NCBI GenBank assembly: GCA_024276495.1
Contig: JAJRXC010000013.1
Location: 70,402-134,401, forward strand
Length of the DNA stretch: 64,000 bases
Source of the DNA: Actinomycetes bacterium
GTDB lineage: Bacteria; Actinomycetota; Acidimicrobiia; Acidimicrobiales; Aldehydirespiratoraceae
Direction of reading: 5' to 3'
In this document: piece after piece, positions 37,208-47,164 of the stretch
Layout: every line of letters starts with the position of its first letter
Position numbering within the stretch: position 1 is the first letter of the stretch
Translations under genes and position numbers: made by a program
The notes under the pieces: generated by a model
The model's database searches: none
What the model was told of the DNA's origin: nothing
What the model saw: the letters and a program-made list of their open reading frames with translations, nothing else

Positions 37208-38733
37208 CCACAGATCCTCTCTTCACTCCTCTGCCCGACGACGGTGTGCCCGTCGTCACGGCGCTTCCCGAGGAGGCCCTGGAGGGTCTGGGCCCAGGAC
37301 AGCAGGCCGAGGTGCGGGCGCAGCATCTCCTCGGGGGCGTTCTCCCGCAATCCTGGCTGTTCCCTCCCACGCGGATCGACGGTGCCGCGGTGTTTCTCTT
37401 CGCCCGCCACGACATCGAGCCGGGCGGCGATGGCGGTGACCCGGCCGTCGAACTACGCGTGTCGGCCCCGATCGGGCGCATCACGGTCGTGGGCGACGAT
37501 GCCACGATCGATTGGGAACCGGGGATGGCTCCCGGCGAGATCACCGAGGCGACGGTTCCCCCCGCCGACCGACCCGTCATCGCCGATCCGTTGCTCGCCC
37601 GGCCCGGCTACGAGCAACACGCCCTGTCGGAGGAGCTGCGGGCGCTGGCGGTCATCGCCGCCGGGGGCGAACCCCATGACGATGTTCGACTCGGCCGGCT
37701 GTTCCCGGCCGTGGTGCCGGAGTGGCTGGTGGAGCGGTATCGCGAGCTCGGCGCCGATCTCGGCCCGCCGCCGCGTGCAGCTGCTCCCCGGATCGACGCT
37801 GCCTTCGTCCCCCGGACATTCGCGGATGGGCTCGGTGTCCCGGATGCCGGCGTGTTCTGTCTCGTCGGAAACCTCGTGGCCGCGGCGGAGCAACTGGGTC
37901 TCGAGGTCTCGCCGTCGAGTCCGCTCGCGGGGGTTCCCGCGGTGGTCGCCGACGATCTGGACCTCGACCCGGGCCTCGTGGCTTCGCTGGCCCGGCCCGA
38001 CTTCCTCGTCTCCATGAGGGGGCTGGCGGGTGGGGGCCGTGTCGACGTCGACGTCGCCATCGCGTCGATCGACGGTGTCACCCATTGGACGGGTCTCTCG
38101 ACGGTCGACGATGCCGTGATCGTGATGCCGGGGGTCGATGCGGCCGCGCTCGCCGAGTGGATCGTCGTGGCCCTCGATGTCGCTGATCTCGACCCGGCCC
38201 CGATGCTGATCCTCCCCGTCGACGCCGCTCGGATGATGGCGGTCGCCGCGGTTGCCGATGCGCACGGAAGCCTCGGCGCAGCGGCGTTCGGGCTCGCCCC
38301 CTCCGAGTTGCAGCGGTGGATCGACTCGCCGTCGCCGACCGGGCTGTCCGCGGTGTTCGCCGCGCTCGCGACCATGCCGCGCCCGGCACTGGTCGATGGC
38401 TTCGGTCATCCGGAGTTCTTCGGGGTGACCGACGGTGAGGTGGTGATGGATGCGATGGTGCGGACCTATGCCCGGCGTCTACGTGATGTTCGTGGACACG
38501 TGGCGGTGACCCTCACCGACTTGACCGGTCCCGGTGGGACGATCATCTCCGGACACGGATTCTTCACCGCGGACGGGCACCTCTGGACGGCGACTCCCGA
38601 AGGAGGATGGACGCCCGAGGGCGTGGACGCCGCGCAACGCGTGGATCTGGCAACCCTCGACCCCGGCGAGATGACACGGCTGATCGGTGTGCTACTCGGA
38701 GATGATCCGGGTGAGCGCCCGCAGCCGGAGTAG
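37204..38733 (+). CDS. uncharacterised ~509-aa protein, ATGA-overlapping partner of the upstream gene
   Basis: ATG at 37204 overlaps the upstream TGA (37205-37207); no signal peptide; no family recognised. Confidence 0.6.
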   Translation: MTTDPLFTPLPDDGVPVVTALPEEALEGLGPGQQAEVRAQHLLGGVLPQSWLFPPTRIDGAAVFLFARHDIEPGGDGGDPAVELRVSAPIGRITVVGDDATIDWEPGMAPGEITEATVPPADRPVIADPLLARPGYEQHALSEELRALAVIAAGGEPHDDVRLGRLFPAVVPEWLVERYRELGADLGPPPRAAAPRIDAAFVPRTFADGLGVPDAGVFCLVGNLVAAAEQLGLEVSPSSPLAGVPAVVADDLDLDPGLVASLARPDFLVSMRGLAGGGRVDVDVAIASIDGVTHWTGLSTVDDAVIVMPGVDAAALAEWIVVALDVADLDPAPMLILPVDAARMMAVAAVADAHGSLGAAAFGLAPSELQRWIDSPSPTGLSAVFAALATMPRPALVDGFGHPEFFGVTDGEVVMDAMVRTYARRLRDVRGHVAVTLTDLTGPGGTIISGHGFFTADGHLWTATPEGGWTPEGVDAAQRVDLATLDPGEMTRLIGVLLGDDPGERPQPE

Positions 38734-38754
38734 TCGGATGCGAACGGAGCTGTG

Positions 38755-39363
38755 ATGACGGAGACCCTCGTCGGGAGAGGACTCATGGCCGCGGGCCTGG
38801 TCCTGATCGTCGTCGGGGTGGCGAGGATCGTGTCCTCGGGTGACGACCCTCCCGCGGTCGTCACCGCCGAGGCCCCGCCGGCCGACTCGGCCCCGGCTTC
38901 GACGAGCGGCGGCGCGTCGAGCTCGACCGCGCCGAGCTCGACCAGCACGTCAACCACGACGACCACGACGAGCACAACGACCACGTCAACCACGACGTTG
39001 GTCGTAGTGCAGGCCGAGACTCCGGAGGACTTCCTGACGGTGCTGGTCGACGCGTTCGCCGCCGGTGACGCCGCAACGCTCTTCGCCCGTATGAATCAGG
39101 CGACTCTGGACCGCTACGGGTCGGCGCAGTGTGAGGCCTACGCGGCAACCATCGCGGGCATGGCCCAGGACCTGGCCTTTCGGTCGGCGGCCGCCGCGCC
39201 CACCTGGGACTACACGACCGATTCCGTCTCGACGCCGATCCCGGACGCGACCGCCGTCGAGGTGGCCCGAGTTCTGAACGGCCAGACGTTGATTCAGGAG
39301 GTTCACTGGCAGCTCGTCGACGGCCGTTTCACCTGGTTCACCGATTGTGGCGATCCGGTCTGA
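38755..39363 (+). CDS. membrane-anchored protein with Ser/Thr-rich stalk and small NTF2/DUF-like domain
   Basis: TM MAAGLVLIVVGVARIV, STSTSTTTTTTSTTTTSTTT linker, TPEDFLTVLVDAFAAGDAATLFARMN. Confidence 0.55.
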   Translation: MTETLVGRGLMAAGLVLIVVGVARIVSSGDDPPAVVTAEAPPADSAPASTSGGASSSTAPSSTSTSTTTTTTSTTTTSTTTLVVVQAETPEDFLTVLVDAFAAGDAATLFARMNQATLDRYGSAQCEAYAATIAGMAQDLAFRSAAAAPTWDYTTDSVSTPIPDATAVEVARVLNGQTLIQEVHWQLVDGRFTWFTDCGDPV

Positions 39364-39444
39364 GCGGCGGGCCGCCCCTGATGGACCGACTCTCATCGTG
39401 GGCGAGAAACTCCCACGTCCGGAGCTTCCGTGTGATCGACGGCC

Positions 39445-40296
39445 TCAACCCAGGAGCTCCGTGTCGGGAAAGTACGCCGACCAGGCGAACCAGAAGGTGT
39501 CGAGAGAGGTGATCGGCTGGAGTTGTTCGCCTCGTCGAGGACCGGAGACTGCCACACCGAGGATGTTCCAGGTCGAGCCGGTCGCCTCGTCGATGAATCC
39601 GTCCGCGGTCCGTTTGAACGTCTCGGCCGTGAGGTACGCCGCGACGGCTCCGATGTCGCGACCATCGGCCACCTGTGGTGCATCGAGGGCGGAGGTCGTC
39701 CCGGAGAGATGCCACACGGTGGCCGACGCACCGTCGACTTCGATCTGAAGGACACCAGCGGCCTCGACGACCTGTCGGGGAATCGCCACGGGAGAGTCCT
39801 CGCCGACGCCGATCACCCGGGTCATCGGGTCGGTGCGGGGATCGACGTCGGCTCGGAAGAAGGCATCGACCGGCCCGTCGCGCCCGTCGAAGTTGGGGTA
39901 AGGGTTGCGTCCGTAGCCGAGGGCACGGGGCGGTTCGAGCACGCCGCCGTCGGGGTGGGCCTCACGAAAGTCGGCGAATGAGACCGTTTGTACCGGGAAC
40001 TTCTCGAGCTCGGTGCCGATGAGATCACCGATGACGGCGCGGCCGTCGAAGTGGGTCCACAGGCTCTCCGTGGCGCGGTCGTACATCACCAGGGCCGAGC
40101 GGTACAGCGACCCGGAGGTACCGAACTCCACCGGCTCCCCGTCGATCGTTCGGACGAGAGCGACCGCGGAGTTGCACAGCGGACAGTAGGAGATGAGGAT
40201 CGGGGCTCCGGCCACGACGTCGTTGACGATCTCGTGGACATTCATGATTCGCAGCGGGTATGCCCGCGCGTCACCCCTGAACACGAACGACAGCAC
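39445..40296 (-). CDS. DUF3179 domain-containing protein (N-terminus apparently in another frame, start ~40474)
   Basis: FRGDARAYPLRIMNVHEIVNDVVAGAPILISYCPLCNSAVALVRTIDG; preceding lipoprotein signal in ORF 40271..40474. Confidence 0.85.
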   Translation of the reverse strand: MLSFVFRGDARAYPLRIMNVHEIVNDVVAGAPILISYCPLCNSAVALVRTIDGEPVEFGTSGSLYRSALVMYDRATESLWTHFDGRAVIGDLIGTELEKFPVQTVSFADFREAHPDGGVLEPPRALGYGRNPYPNFDGRDGPVDAFFRADVDPRTDPMTRVIGVGEDSPVAIPRQVVEAAGVLQIEVDGASATVWHLSGTTSALDAPQVADGRDIGAVAAYLTAETFKRTADGFIDEATGSTWNILGVAVSGPRRGEQLQPITSLDTFWFAWSAYFPDTELLG

Positions 40297-40526
40297 CGGT
40301 TCGGTGTCGGTGAGCCAGTGCCGAGTTGTCGACCGGCCGGGGTTCGACGAGAAGCCGGTTGAGTCGACGGGTCACCGCGTCGGGGTAATCGTCGAACTCG
40401 GCCGGCGATTCCTCGACGCCGCAGGCGGCGGCGAGGATCGTCAACACCACCACGGCGGCCATCCAACGGCGCATGATCGGGAAACCCCGTCGGTCGCGAG
40501 TTTCGTCCGCGTGTCATGATCGTGCG

Positions 40527-42092
40527 GTGTCCCCCGATGACGAGGATGAGCTCGGCCGGTCGCCCATCCCGACCCAGTTCGTGTCGAACGGCGAGTACTG
40601 GCCGCTGCCCCGGAGCCTTCGCCAGCGCCGGGTGGAGGCGCTGATCTCCGAGATGGCCGACGACCGGGCCCGCCGGTTGGGCACGTCCCGGCGCCGTTTC
40701 CTGCAGTCGAAAGCGGGTATGGCGGTGGCGTTCAGCGCCCTCAACGTCGTCTACGGGTGTGCCGCGAGCGATGACTCGGGGCCGGAGGCGGGTGTCCCAC
40801 CGACGACCGGCCGTGCGCCCGGGTCCACCAGCACGACCGAGGCGTTCGTCGTGCCCGAAGAAGCAACGGTCGATGAGGAGGCGGCGTGCGAGCTGTTCGC
40901 CGGCGACTACTTCATCCTCGACTCGCAGACGCATCATGTCGACTTCGAGGGTCCGGCCGACGCTGCCCTGTTGAACGCGATCTACGGTCGCTTCACCGGG
41001 TGCCCGCCGTCGGCTCTCGACCCCAACGGGCCCTGCGAACCGGGTTCACCGGCCGAGAAGCTCTCACGGGCCAACTACCTCAAGGAGATCTTTCTCGACA
41101 GTGAGACGACGGTCGCCATGATGAGCGGGATCCCGGCGGCATCGACGGCCACCCAGACGATCTCCAACGACGGGATGGCGGCCACGTGCGAGATGGCCAA
41201 CGAGCTCGGCTCGTCACAGCGCTGCATCCTCCAGGGCATGCTCACGCCGAACTTTCCCGACGCTGTCGACACCGGCGAGCTCGGCACCCTCGTGCGCGAC
41301 ATCGAACACCTCAAAGAGGACCTCGGGATCCGGGCCCTGAAGTGCTACACGGGCGCGGGTGGTGACGACTCCGCGTTCCCGTTCCCTGGCTGGTGGCTCG
41401 ACGACGAGGACGTCGCCTACCCGATGTACGAGGAGGCGACCCGACTCGGGATCGGCGTGGTGAACGTGCACAAGGGGTTCGCCCAGGGCGTGTTCGATCC
41501 CGAGTTCTGCAGTCCCCGCGACTTCCCCAAGGCGGTCGCCGACTGGCCGGAGATCGACTTCGTGTGCTTCCACTCGGCGGTCGACCTCCCGCCCTACGAG
41601 CGGTACTTCGAGGATCTCCTGCGCCTCCGGCGGGAGGAGATGGCCGAGGCGACCAACATCTACGCCGAGCTCGGGAGCGCCTGGTCGACGAGGGTGATCC
41701 AGGGCGGCGACGCCGCGGCCCACTTCCTCGGTCGACTCCTCGTCGACTTCGGCGAGGACCAGATCCTGTGGGGAACCGACGCCATCTGGACCGGCTCGCC
41801 CCAGTGGCAGATCAACGCCATGAAGCTGTTTCGCATGCCGGAACGGCTGATGGAGGAGTTCGGCTATCCGGAGGTCACCCCGGCCGTAAAGGCGAAGATC
41901 CTCGGTCTCAACGCGGCGGCGCTCTACGACATCGACCCCGACGAGGCCCGCTGCGTCATCCCCGGGGACGTGATCGCAGAAACGAAGATCGTCTACGAGA
42001 CCGAGCTCCGGCCGGAGCCGAGCAATCGCCGCTACGGGCCGACGACGAGACGCGAGTTCCTTTCGCTTCTTCGCCACGAGGGGTTCGCATAG
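40527..42092 (+). CDS. amidohydrolase family protein with Tat-like signal
   Basis: SRRRFLQSKAGMAVAFSALNVVYGCA N-terminal region; DSQTHH, GIRALKCYTGAGG, WGTDAIWTGSPQWQI. Confidence 0.8.
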   Translation: MSPDDEDELGRSPIPTQFVSNGEYWPLPRSLRQRRVEALISEMADDRARRLGTSRRRFLQSKAGMAVAFSALNVVYGCAASDDSGPEAGVPPTTGRAPGSTSTTEAFVVPEEATVDEEAACELFAGDYFILDSQTHHVDFEGPADAALLNAIYGRFTGCPPSALDPNGPCEPGSPAEKLSRANYLKEIFLDSETTVAMMSGIPAASTATQTISNDGMAATCEMANELGSSQRCILQGMLTPNFPDAVDTGELGTLVRDIEHLKEDLGIRALKCYTGAGGDDSAFPFPGWWLDDEDVAYPMYEEATRLGIGVVNVHKGFAQGVFDPEFCSPRDFPKAVADWPEIDFVCFHSAVDLPPYERYFEDLLRLRREEMAEATNIYAELGSAWSTRVIQGGDAAAHFLGRLLVDFGEDQILWGTDAIWTGSPQWQINAMKLFRMPERLMEEFGYPEVTPAVKAKILGLNAAALYDIDPDEARCVIPGDVIAETKIVYETELRPEPSNRRYGPTTRREFLSLLRHEGFA

Positions 42093-42106
42093 AGCATCAT
42101 CTGCGG

Positions 42107-42850
42107 ATGGCACAACAGGCATTGGTCGGACGTCGGGTTCTCGTGGTTGGTGCGTCGTCGGGCATCGGTGCCGGCCTGGCCGAAGCGGTGATCGCCGCGG
42201 GAGGCGATGTGGTCGTCTCGGCGCGCCGGGCCGGTGCGCTGACCGACCTGGTCGAGAAGATGGGCGCGGGCCACGCCGTCGCGGGTGACGCGACGGTGCG
42301 GGCCGATGCCGAACGGGTCGCGGCGACCGCGGTCGCGGCGATGGGTGGTCTCGATCTGATGGTCTACGTGGCCGGTTATGGACCACTCCAGCGGCTTGTC
42401 GACTGTGATCCCGAACTGTGGTCCGACGTCTACAGGGTCAACGTGGTCGGTGCGAACCTCGCCGCGGGGGCGGCGCTACGCCACATGGATCGTGATGGCG
42501 TGTGTACCTTCGTCTCGTCTCGCACGGTCGAGGACGCCAACGCGTTCTTCGCCGCGTACTCGGCGTCGAAGGCGGCCCTCGATCAGTGCATCCGCACCTG
42601 GCGGGTCGAGCACCCGGATCATCGGTTCGTGCGGGTCGTCATGGGCAACTGCCAGCCGACCGATTTCGCCGATCACATGGGCATGGATCTGCTGGGAGAG
42701 GCGCTCGACGCCTGGACCGCCCAGGCGATTCCCGGGGGAATGATGCACGTCGATGATGTCGGTGCCGCGCTGGCCGAGGCGCTCGGCGTCGTCCTCGATC
42801 ATCCCGACATCGTCAGCTCGGAGCTGAAACTCGACGCCCGCACCATGTAG
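42107..42850 (+). CDS. SDR family oxidoreductase
   Basis: VLVVGASSGIGAGLAEAV, YSASKAALDQCIR. Confidence 0.9.
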   Translation: MAQQALVGRRVLVVGASSGIGAGLAEAVIAAGGDVVVSARRAGALTDLVEKMGAGHAVAGDATVRADAERVAATAVAAMGGLDLMVYVAGYGPLQRLVDCDPELWSDVYRVNVVGANLAAGAALRHMDRDGVCTFVSSRTVEDANAFFAAYSASKAALDQCIRTWRVEHPDHRFVRVVMGNCQPTDFADHMGMDLLGEALDAWTAQAIPGGMMHVDDVGAALAEALGVVLDHPDIVSSELKLDARTM

Positions 42851-42889
42851 CTTTGCGGTCGCGGGTGTTCGCGGCGGTGGAGGTTCACC

Positions 42890-43282
42890 TTGGCACTTTC
42901 GGAACTGAGCAGCGACGAGATCCGGTTGGAGCTCGCCACCATCGTCGACGGGCTCATCGCGGCGGATGACCGCGACTTCGCGACGAAGGCGGCGCTGCGC
43001 AGCCGGCAACAGGAGTTGCGCCAGGAGATCGCGCAACGTCCTGTCACCGCCGACGAAGTGGAGTCGCTGCGCCGGGAGCTCGACCGATTGAAGGTCAGCC
43101 TCGAACGTCATCTTGAAGCCCGACCGAACGTTGCGGCGATGAGTGACGGTGGCGAGGGGGGCGGCAACGGCTTGGCTGAGTCGCAGCAATTGGTGTGGGA
43201 CTACGACGAATCGACCGGCTGGAAGGATATCCGTCGCCGCATCGGCGCCATCGAACGGCGGATCGCAGAGTTCGAAGGCTGA
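42890..43282 (+). CDS. hypothetical coiled-coil-rich protein
   Basis: TTG-start ORF with helical charged composition. Confidence 0.5.
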   Translation: MALSELSSDEIRLELATIVDGLIAADDRDFATKAALRSRQQELRQEIAQRPVTADEVESLRRELDRLKVSLERHLEARPNVAAMSDGGEGGGNGLAESQQLVWDYDESTGWKDIRRRIGAIERRIAEFEG

Positions 43283-43323
43283 ACCGGTCGGGCAGGTTCG
43301 GCCCGGCCCGGGCGAGCGAACGT

Positions 43324-44187
43324 TCAGCGCGGCCCGGAAACGACGCGGTCGCCCGTCTCGTGGATGACGACACCGTCACCGACGCCGATCACCGCGCCGA
43401 CCGACTCGATCGTGCAACCGATCCCGAACAGCGCGCTGCCCTCGAGGAGCGGACGAAAGGCATCGTCGGCCGCCGCCGCGTCGGAGCACCAGCGGTGGTC
43501 CTTCAGCACCCTCGCCGGCTCCCGGTGACGCGAGCCATCGACCTGATCGACCTGCGGGATCGTGCAGCGCGGCCACGCCAGCCCCAGACCCAACCGGGCC
43601 GGTCCGATCGAGAAGTCCCGCCAGGTGTCCTCGACCCACGCGTCGCCCGCCGCGACGGTGAGGTTGGGCCGGAAGCGCTCCATGCCGAACGGTTCGTCGG
43701 CGCGATCGACGAGCCACTCCAGCGACGCGGTGTTCACGACGAGGACCGGCGCGGCATCGGCCCAACCGATCGTCGACCCGAGACCCGGGAGCGGAAGGCG
43801 GTGATCGCTGTCGTCGGTCATGGCGACGAGCCGTACGGAGGTGCCGAGAAGATCGGTGAACCACCCCGCGGCCTCGTCTCCGGAATCCGCGGCCTCGACC
43901 GACACGCCGAGAAGCGAGCGCACGGTGCGATCGTTGCGTGTCGGAATCGGTACGCGGATCGTCGGTCGGCCCTCGGCTTCCAATGTGAGCCACTCGTCGG
44001 TGAGCGTCGGCTGCACCGTCGCCAGCATCCGCTGCTGTCGCTGCGTGACCGGGTTTCCGTCGGTGTCGACCACCTGGAACAGGCGGTCACCCTGCAGGCC
44101 GGTGCGAACGATCTCGACCCGGTCCCGCGCGACCGCCCGGCAGGACTTCACCGGATAGATGTGGATGGCGGTCAGGACGGCGCTCAT
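43324..44187 (-). CDS. MOSC domain-containing protein
   Basis: IHIYPVKSCRAVARDRVEIVRTGLQGDRLFQVVD, MERFRPNLTVAAGDAWVEDTW. Confidence 0.88.
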   Translation of the reverse strand: MSAVLTAIHIYPVKSCRAVARDRVEIVRTGLQGDRLFQVVDTDGNPVTQRQQRMLATVQPTLTDEWLTLEAEGRPTIRVPIPTRNDRTVRSLLGVSVEAADSGDEAAGWFTDLLGTSVRLVAMTDDSDHRLPLPGLGSTIGWADAAPVLVVNTASLEWLVDRADEPFGMERFRPNLTVAAGDAWVEDTWRDFSIGPARLGLGLAWPRCTIPQVDQVDGSRHREPARVLKDHRWCSDAAAADDAFRPLLEGSALFGIGCTIESVGAVIGVGDGVVIHETGDRVVSGPR

Positions 44188-45770
44188 ATGCCGGCGGGAA
44201 CGATCGCCTCGACCACGCTCGGGCCCTCGGTGGCGAGGGATCGGGAGAGCTGGTCGGCGAGCTCCTCGGCCGTCGCCGCCCGGGTTGCCGGGACACCCAG
44301 CCCCTCGGAGAGCGACACGAAATCGAGGGTCGGCCCGCTGAGGTCGAGCAGCTCCTTGGCTCGCGGTCCGGGCGCATCGGCGCCGACCCGTTCGAGCTCC
44401 ATGTTGAGGATCGCGTAGGAGCCGTTGTTGACGATCAGGGTGGTGACATCGAGCCCTTCGCGGGCCTGGGTCCAAAGGGACTGCAGCGTGTACATGGCGG
44501 AACCGTCGGCCTCGATGCTGATGACCCGCCGATCGGGGCAGGCGACGGCCGCACCGGTCGCGACGGGGAGCCCCTGTCCGATGGCGCCGCCAGTGAGACA
44601 CAGCCAGTCGTGGGGTGGCGCGCCCGCAGTGGCCCCGGGCAGGAAGATGCCGGCGGTGTTGCCCTCGTCGGCCACGATCGCGCCTTCGGGCATGAGCGCG
44701 CCGACGACGTTGCAGACGTCGGGGGCCGTGAGCGAACCGGTGGGGAGCGCGGGCCGACCCGGTGCGGTCGGCGTGAACCCGTCGACGGGTGTGCCCAGTA
44801 GGTCGGCCACCGCGCCGAGGGCCGCGGTGCTGTCGTCGCTCGCCCCGGTGAGGGTGTGGACCGTGCAGCCGTCGGGCACGAGGCGGCTCGCCCGGCCGGG
44901 GTAGGCGAAGAACGAAACCGGTTCGGGGCTCCCGACCAGGACGATGTGGCGGGCCCCGGCGAGCTGCAGCTCGACGAACTCGGCCAGGTAGGCGAGCCGG
45001 TCGACGTGGGGCCGCCCGGCGCCCCGTTCGAGTCGGGTCGGAAACGTGTCGGCCAGCAACTTCGCGCCGGTGGCCGCCGAGATCCGGCCGGCCGCCTCCA
45101 GGTCCGCGGCGCGACACACGTTGCCACCGAGGAGCACCACGACCGATCCGGGATCGTCGGCGTGTTCAGTGAGCAACTTGGCCACCGAGTCGATCGCCGC
45201 CTCGTCGACCGTTCCCCTGGCGATGGGGGCGACCGGATCGGCCGGGCCGTCGGCCTCGAGCCAGCACACATCGGCCGGCAGGATGAGGGTGGCGACCTGG
45301 CCGGGGGGAGCCATCGCCGCGGCGACCGCCGCAGCGGCGTCGCCGGCCACGGTCGCGGGTGACGACGACGTGCGGATCCAGCCCGAGACGTTGCCGGCCA
45401 ACGCCGCGATGTCGGACTGCAGCGGCGCGTCGAGCGCGGCATGGTAGGTCGCGTGGTCGCCGACGACGTTGACCACCGGGGACCCCGCCCGCCTCGCGTT
45501 GTGGAGGTTGGCGATGCCGTTGCCGAGCCCGGGGCCAAGGTGAAGCAGCGTCGACGCCGGTCGTTCGGCCATCCGGGCGAACCCGTCGGCCATGCCGGTG
45601 GCGGCGCCCTCGAACAGGGCGAGCACACCCCGCATCTCGGGCACGTCGTCGAGGGCGGCGACGAAGTGCATCTCCGAGGTGCCCGGGTTCATGAAGCACG
45701 TGTCGACTCCGCATCCGACGAGCGTCTCGATGAGGGCACGGGCGCCGTTGCCCCGCCAATGACTGGTCAT
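44184..45770 (-). CDS. thiamine-diphosphate-dependent acetolactate synthase-family protein
   Basis: FMNPGTSEMHFVAALDD, LFEGAATGMADGFARMA, HLGPGLGNGIANLHNARRAGSPVVNVVGDHA, ISIEADGSAMYTLQSLWTQAREGLDVTTLIVNN. Confidence 0.9.
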   Translation of the reverse strand: MTSHWRGNGARALIETLVGCGVDTCFMNPGTSEMHFVAALDDVPEMRGVLALFEGAATGMADGFARMAERPASTLLHLGPGLGNGIANLHNARRAGSPVVNVVGDHATYHAALDAPLQSDIAALAGNVSGWIRTSSSPATVAGDAAAAVAAAMAPPGQVATLILPADVCWLEADGPADPVAPIARGTVDEAAIDSVAKLLTEHADDPGSVVVLLGGNVCRAADLEAAGRISAATGAKLLADTFPTRLERGAGRPHVDRLAYLAEFVELQLAGARHIVLVGSPEPVSFFAYPGRASRLVPDGCTVHTLTGASDDSTAALGAVADLLGTPVDGFTPTAPGRPALPTGSLTAPDVCNVVGALMPEGAIVADEGNTAGIFLPGATAGAPPHDWLCLTGGAIGQGLPVATGAAVACPDRRVISIEADGSAMYTLQSLWTQAREGLDVTTLIVNNGSYAILNMELERVGADAPGPRAKELLDLSGPTLDFVSLSEGLGVPATRAATAEELADQLSRSLATEGPSVVEAIVPAGI

Positions 45771-47152
45771 GTGAAGATCTTTCCGGGATTGAGGATTCCG
45801 TTGGGGTCGAACGCCGCTTTGATCCGGGCCATGAGGGCGAGCTTGTTCGGGTCTTCCAGGGCCATGACGTAGGAGCGTTTGGCCAGGCCGATTCCGTGTT
45901 CGGCCGAGATTGTGCCACCCAACTCGATGCCGGCGGCGAGGATGGCCGTCATCAGCGCGTGCCGCTTCTCGTCGTCGCGCTGGAACACCGAGAGGTGCAC
46001 GTTGCCGTCACCGGCATGTCCGGCTCCCGCCACCCAGGCGTCGTGCGCGGCGGCCAGCTCACCGACGGTGTCCATGTACTCGGGAATCGAGGCGCGGGGG
46101 ACGACGACGTCGACGATGTCATCGGCGCCGTGTTCCTTGGCCACCCAGAACGCCTTCTCCCGGGCCGCGAGAACGGACGCGCCGGCCGCGGGGGGAAGGA
46201 CGTAGACGTCCATCGCTCCCGCGGCGGCAACCAGCCCGCCGGCCCGCTCGATGTCCTCCTGGAGGCGGGAGTCGTCGTTGCTCTCGATGACGACCAGCAG
46301 GTAGGCGAGCGCGGTCTCCTTGACGTCGTCGGGGATGCCGAGATCCAGGCCCAGTGACTCGGCGGTGGCGGCCATCGCCATCGCGTCGACGTACTCGAGC
46401 ATGAGCGGAACGAGACCGGCACCGAGAATGGCCGGCACCGCATGGGTGACTTCGGTCATCGTCGCGAACGGGGCGAGCACCGTGGCCTTGTGGACGAGGC
46501 GGGGGACGACCTTGAGCGTCACCTCCGTGACGATCGCGAGGGTTCCCTCCGAGCCGATGATGAGCTGGCCGAGGTCGTAGCCGGTGGTGGCCTTCACGAA
46601 CTTGCCACCGGTACGGATGATCTCCCCGCTTGCCAACACGGCCTCCAGGCCGAGCACCTGGTGGCGGGTGACGCCGTACTTCACCGCCCGCATCCCTCCG
46701 GCGTTCGTCGCGACGTTGCCGCCGAGCGACGCGGACTCCTCGCCGGGCAGGATCGGATAGACGAGGTCGTGAGGAGCGAGGGCTTCGTCGAGTCGGCCGA
46801 GGGTGACCCCGGGTTGGACGACGGCCACGTGGTTGGTCGGATCGACTTCCAGCACCGAGGCCATGGCCTCGAACGAGAGCAGGATCCCGTCGGCGTCGGG
46901 AACCGCGGCGCCCGACAGCCCGGTGCCGCTCCCGCGGGCGGTCACCGGGATACCGAGCTCGTCGGCCGCGGCGAGGATCCCGGCCACGTCCGCGGTGGTG
47001 CGCGGCTTGAGAACGACCGCCGGGATGACCGGATCGACGTTGACGGCTTCGTCGCGGGTGTAGTCCTCGCTGATCTCGTCGCCGAGCAGGACCTGCTCAG
47101 CGGAAAGTGACGGAGTCAGACGATCGAGGAGTTGGTCGACGGCGCTGCTCAT
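45767..47152 (-). CDS. FAD-linked oxidase (GlcD-like)
   Basis: VTARGSGTGLSGAAVPDADGILLSFEAM, GGNVATNAGGMRAVKYGVTRHQVLGLEAVLASGEIIRTGGKFVKATTGYDLGQLIIGSEGTLAI. Confidence 0.93.
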   Translation of the reverse strand: MSSAVDQLLDRLTPSLSAEQVLLGDEISEDYTRDEAVNVDPVIPAVVLKPRTTADVAGILAAADELGIPVTARGSGTGLSGAAVPDADGILLSFEAMASVLEVDPTNHVAVVQPGVTLGRLDEALAPHDLVYPILPGEESASLGGNVATNAGGMRAVKYGVTRHQVLGLEAVLASGEIIRTGGKFVKATTGYDLGQLIIGSEGTLAIVTEVTLKVVPRLVHKATVLAPFATMTEVTHAVPAILGAGLVPLMLEYVDAMAMAATAESLGLDLGIPDDVKETALAYLLVVIESNDDSRLQEDIERAGGLVAAAGAMDVYVLPPAAGASVLAAREKAFWVAKEHGADDIVDVVVPRASIPEYMDTVGELAAAHDAWVAGAGHAGDGNVHLSVFQRDDEKRHALMTAILAAGIELGGTISAEHGIGLAKRSYVMALEDPNKLALMARIKAAFDPNGILNPGKIFT

Positions 47153-47164
47153 GTCGAGATGTTC

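Noticed and set aside
38935-39000. Short ACCACGACG-type tandem repeat as possible CRISPR or satellite
   Set aside because: It encodes the Ser/Thr-rich linker in frame; there are no spacers.
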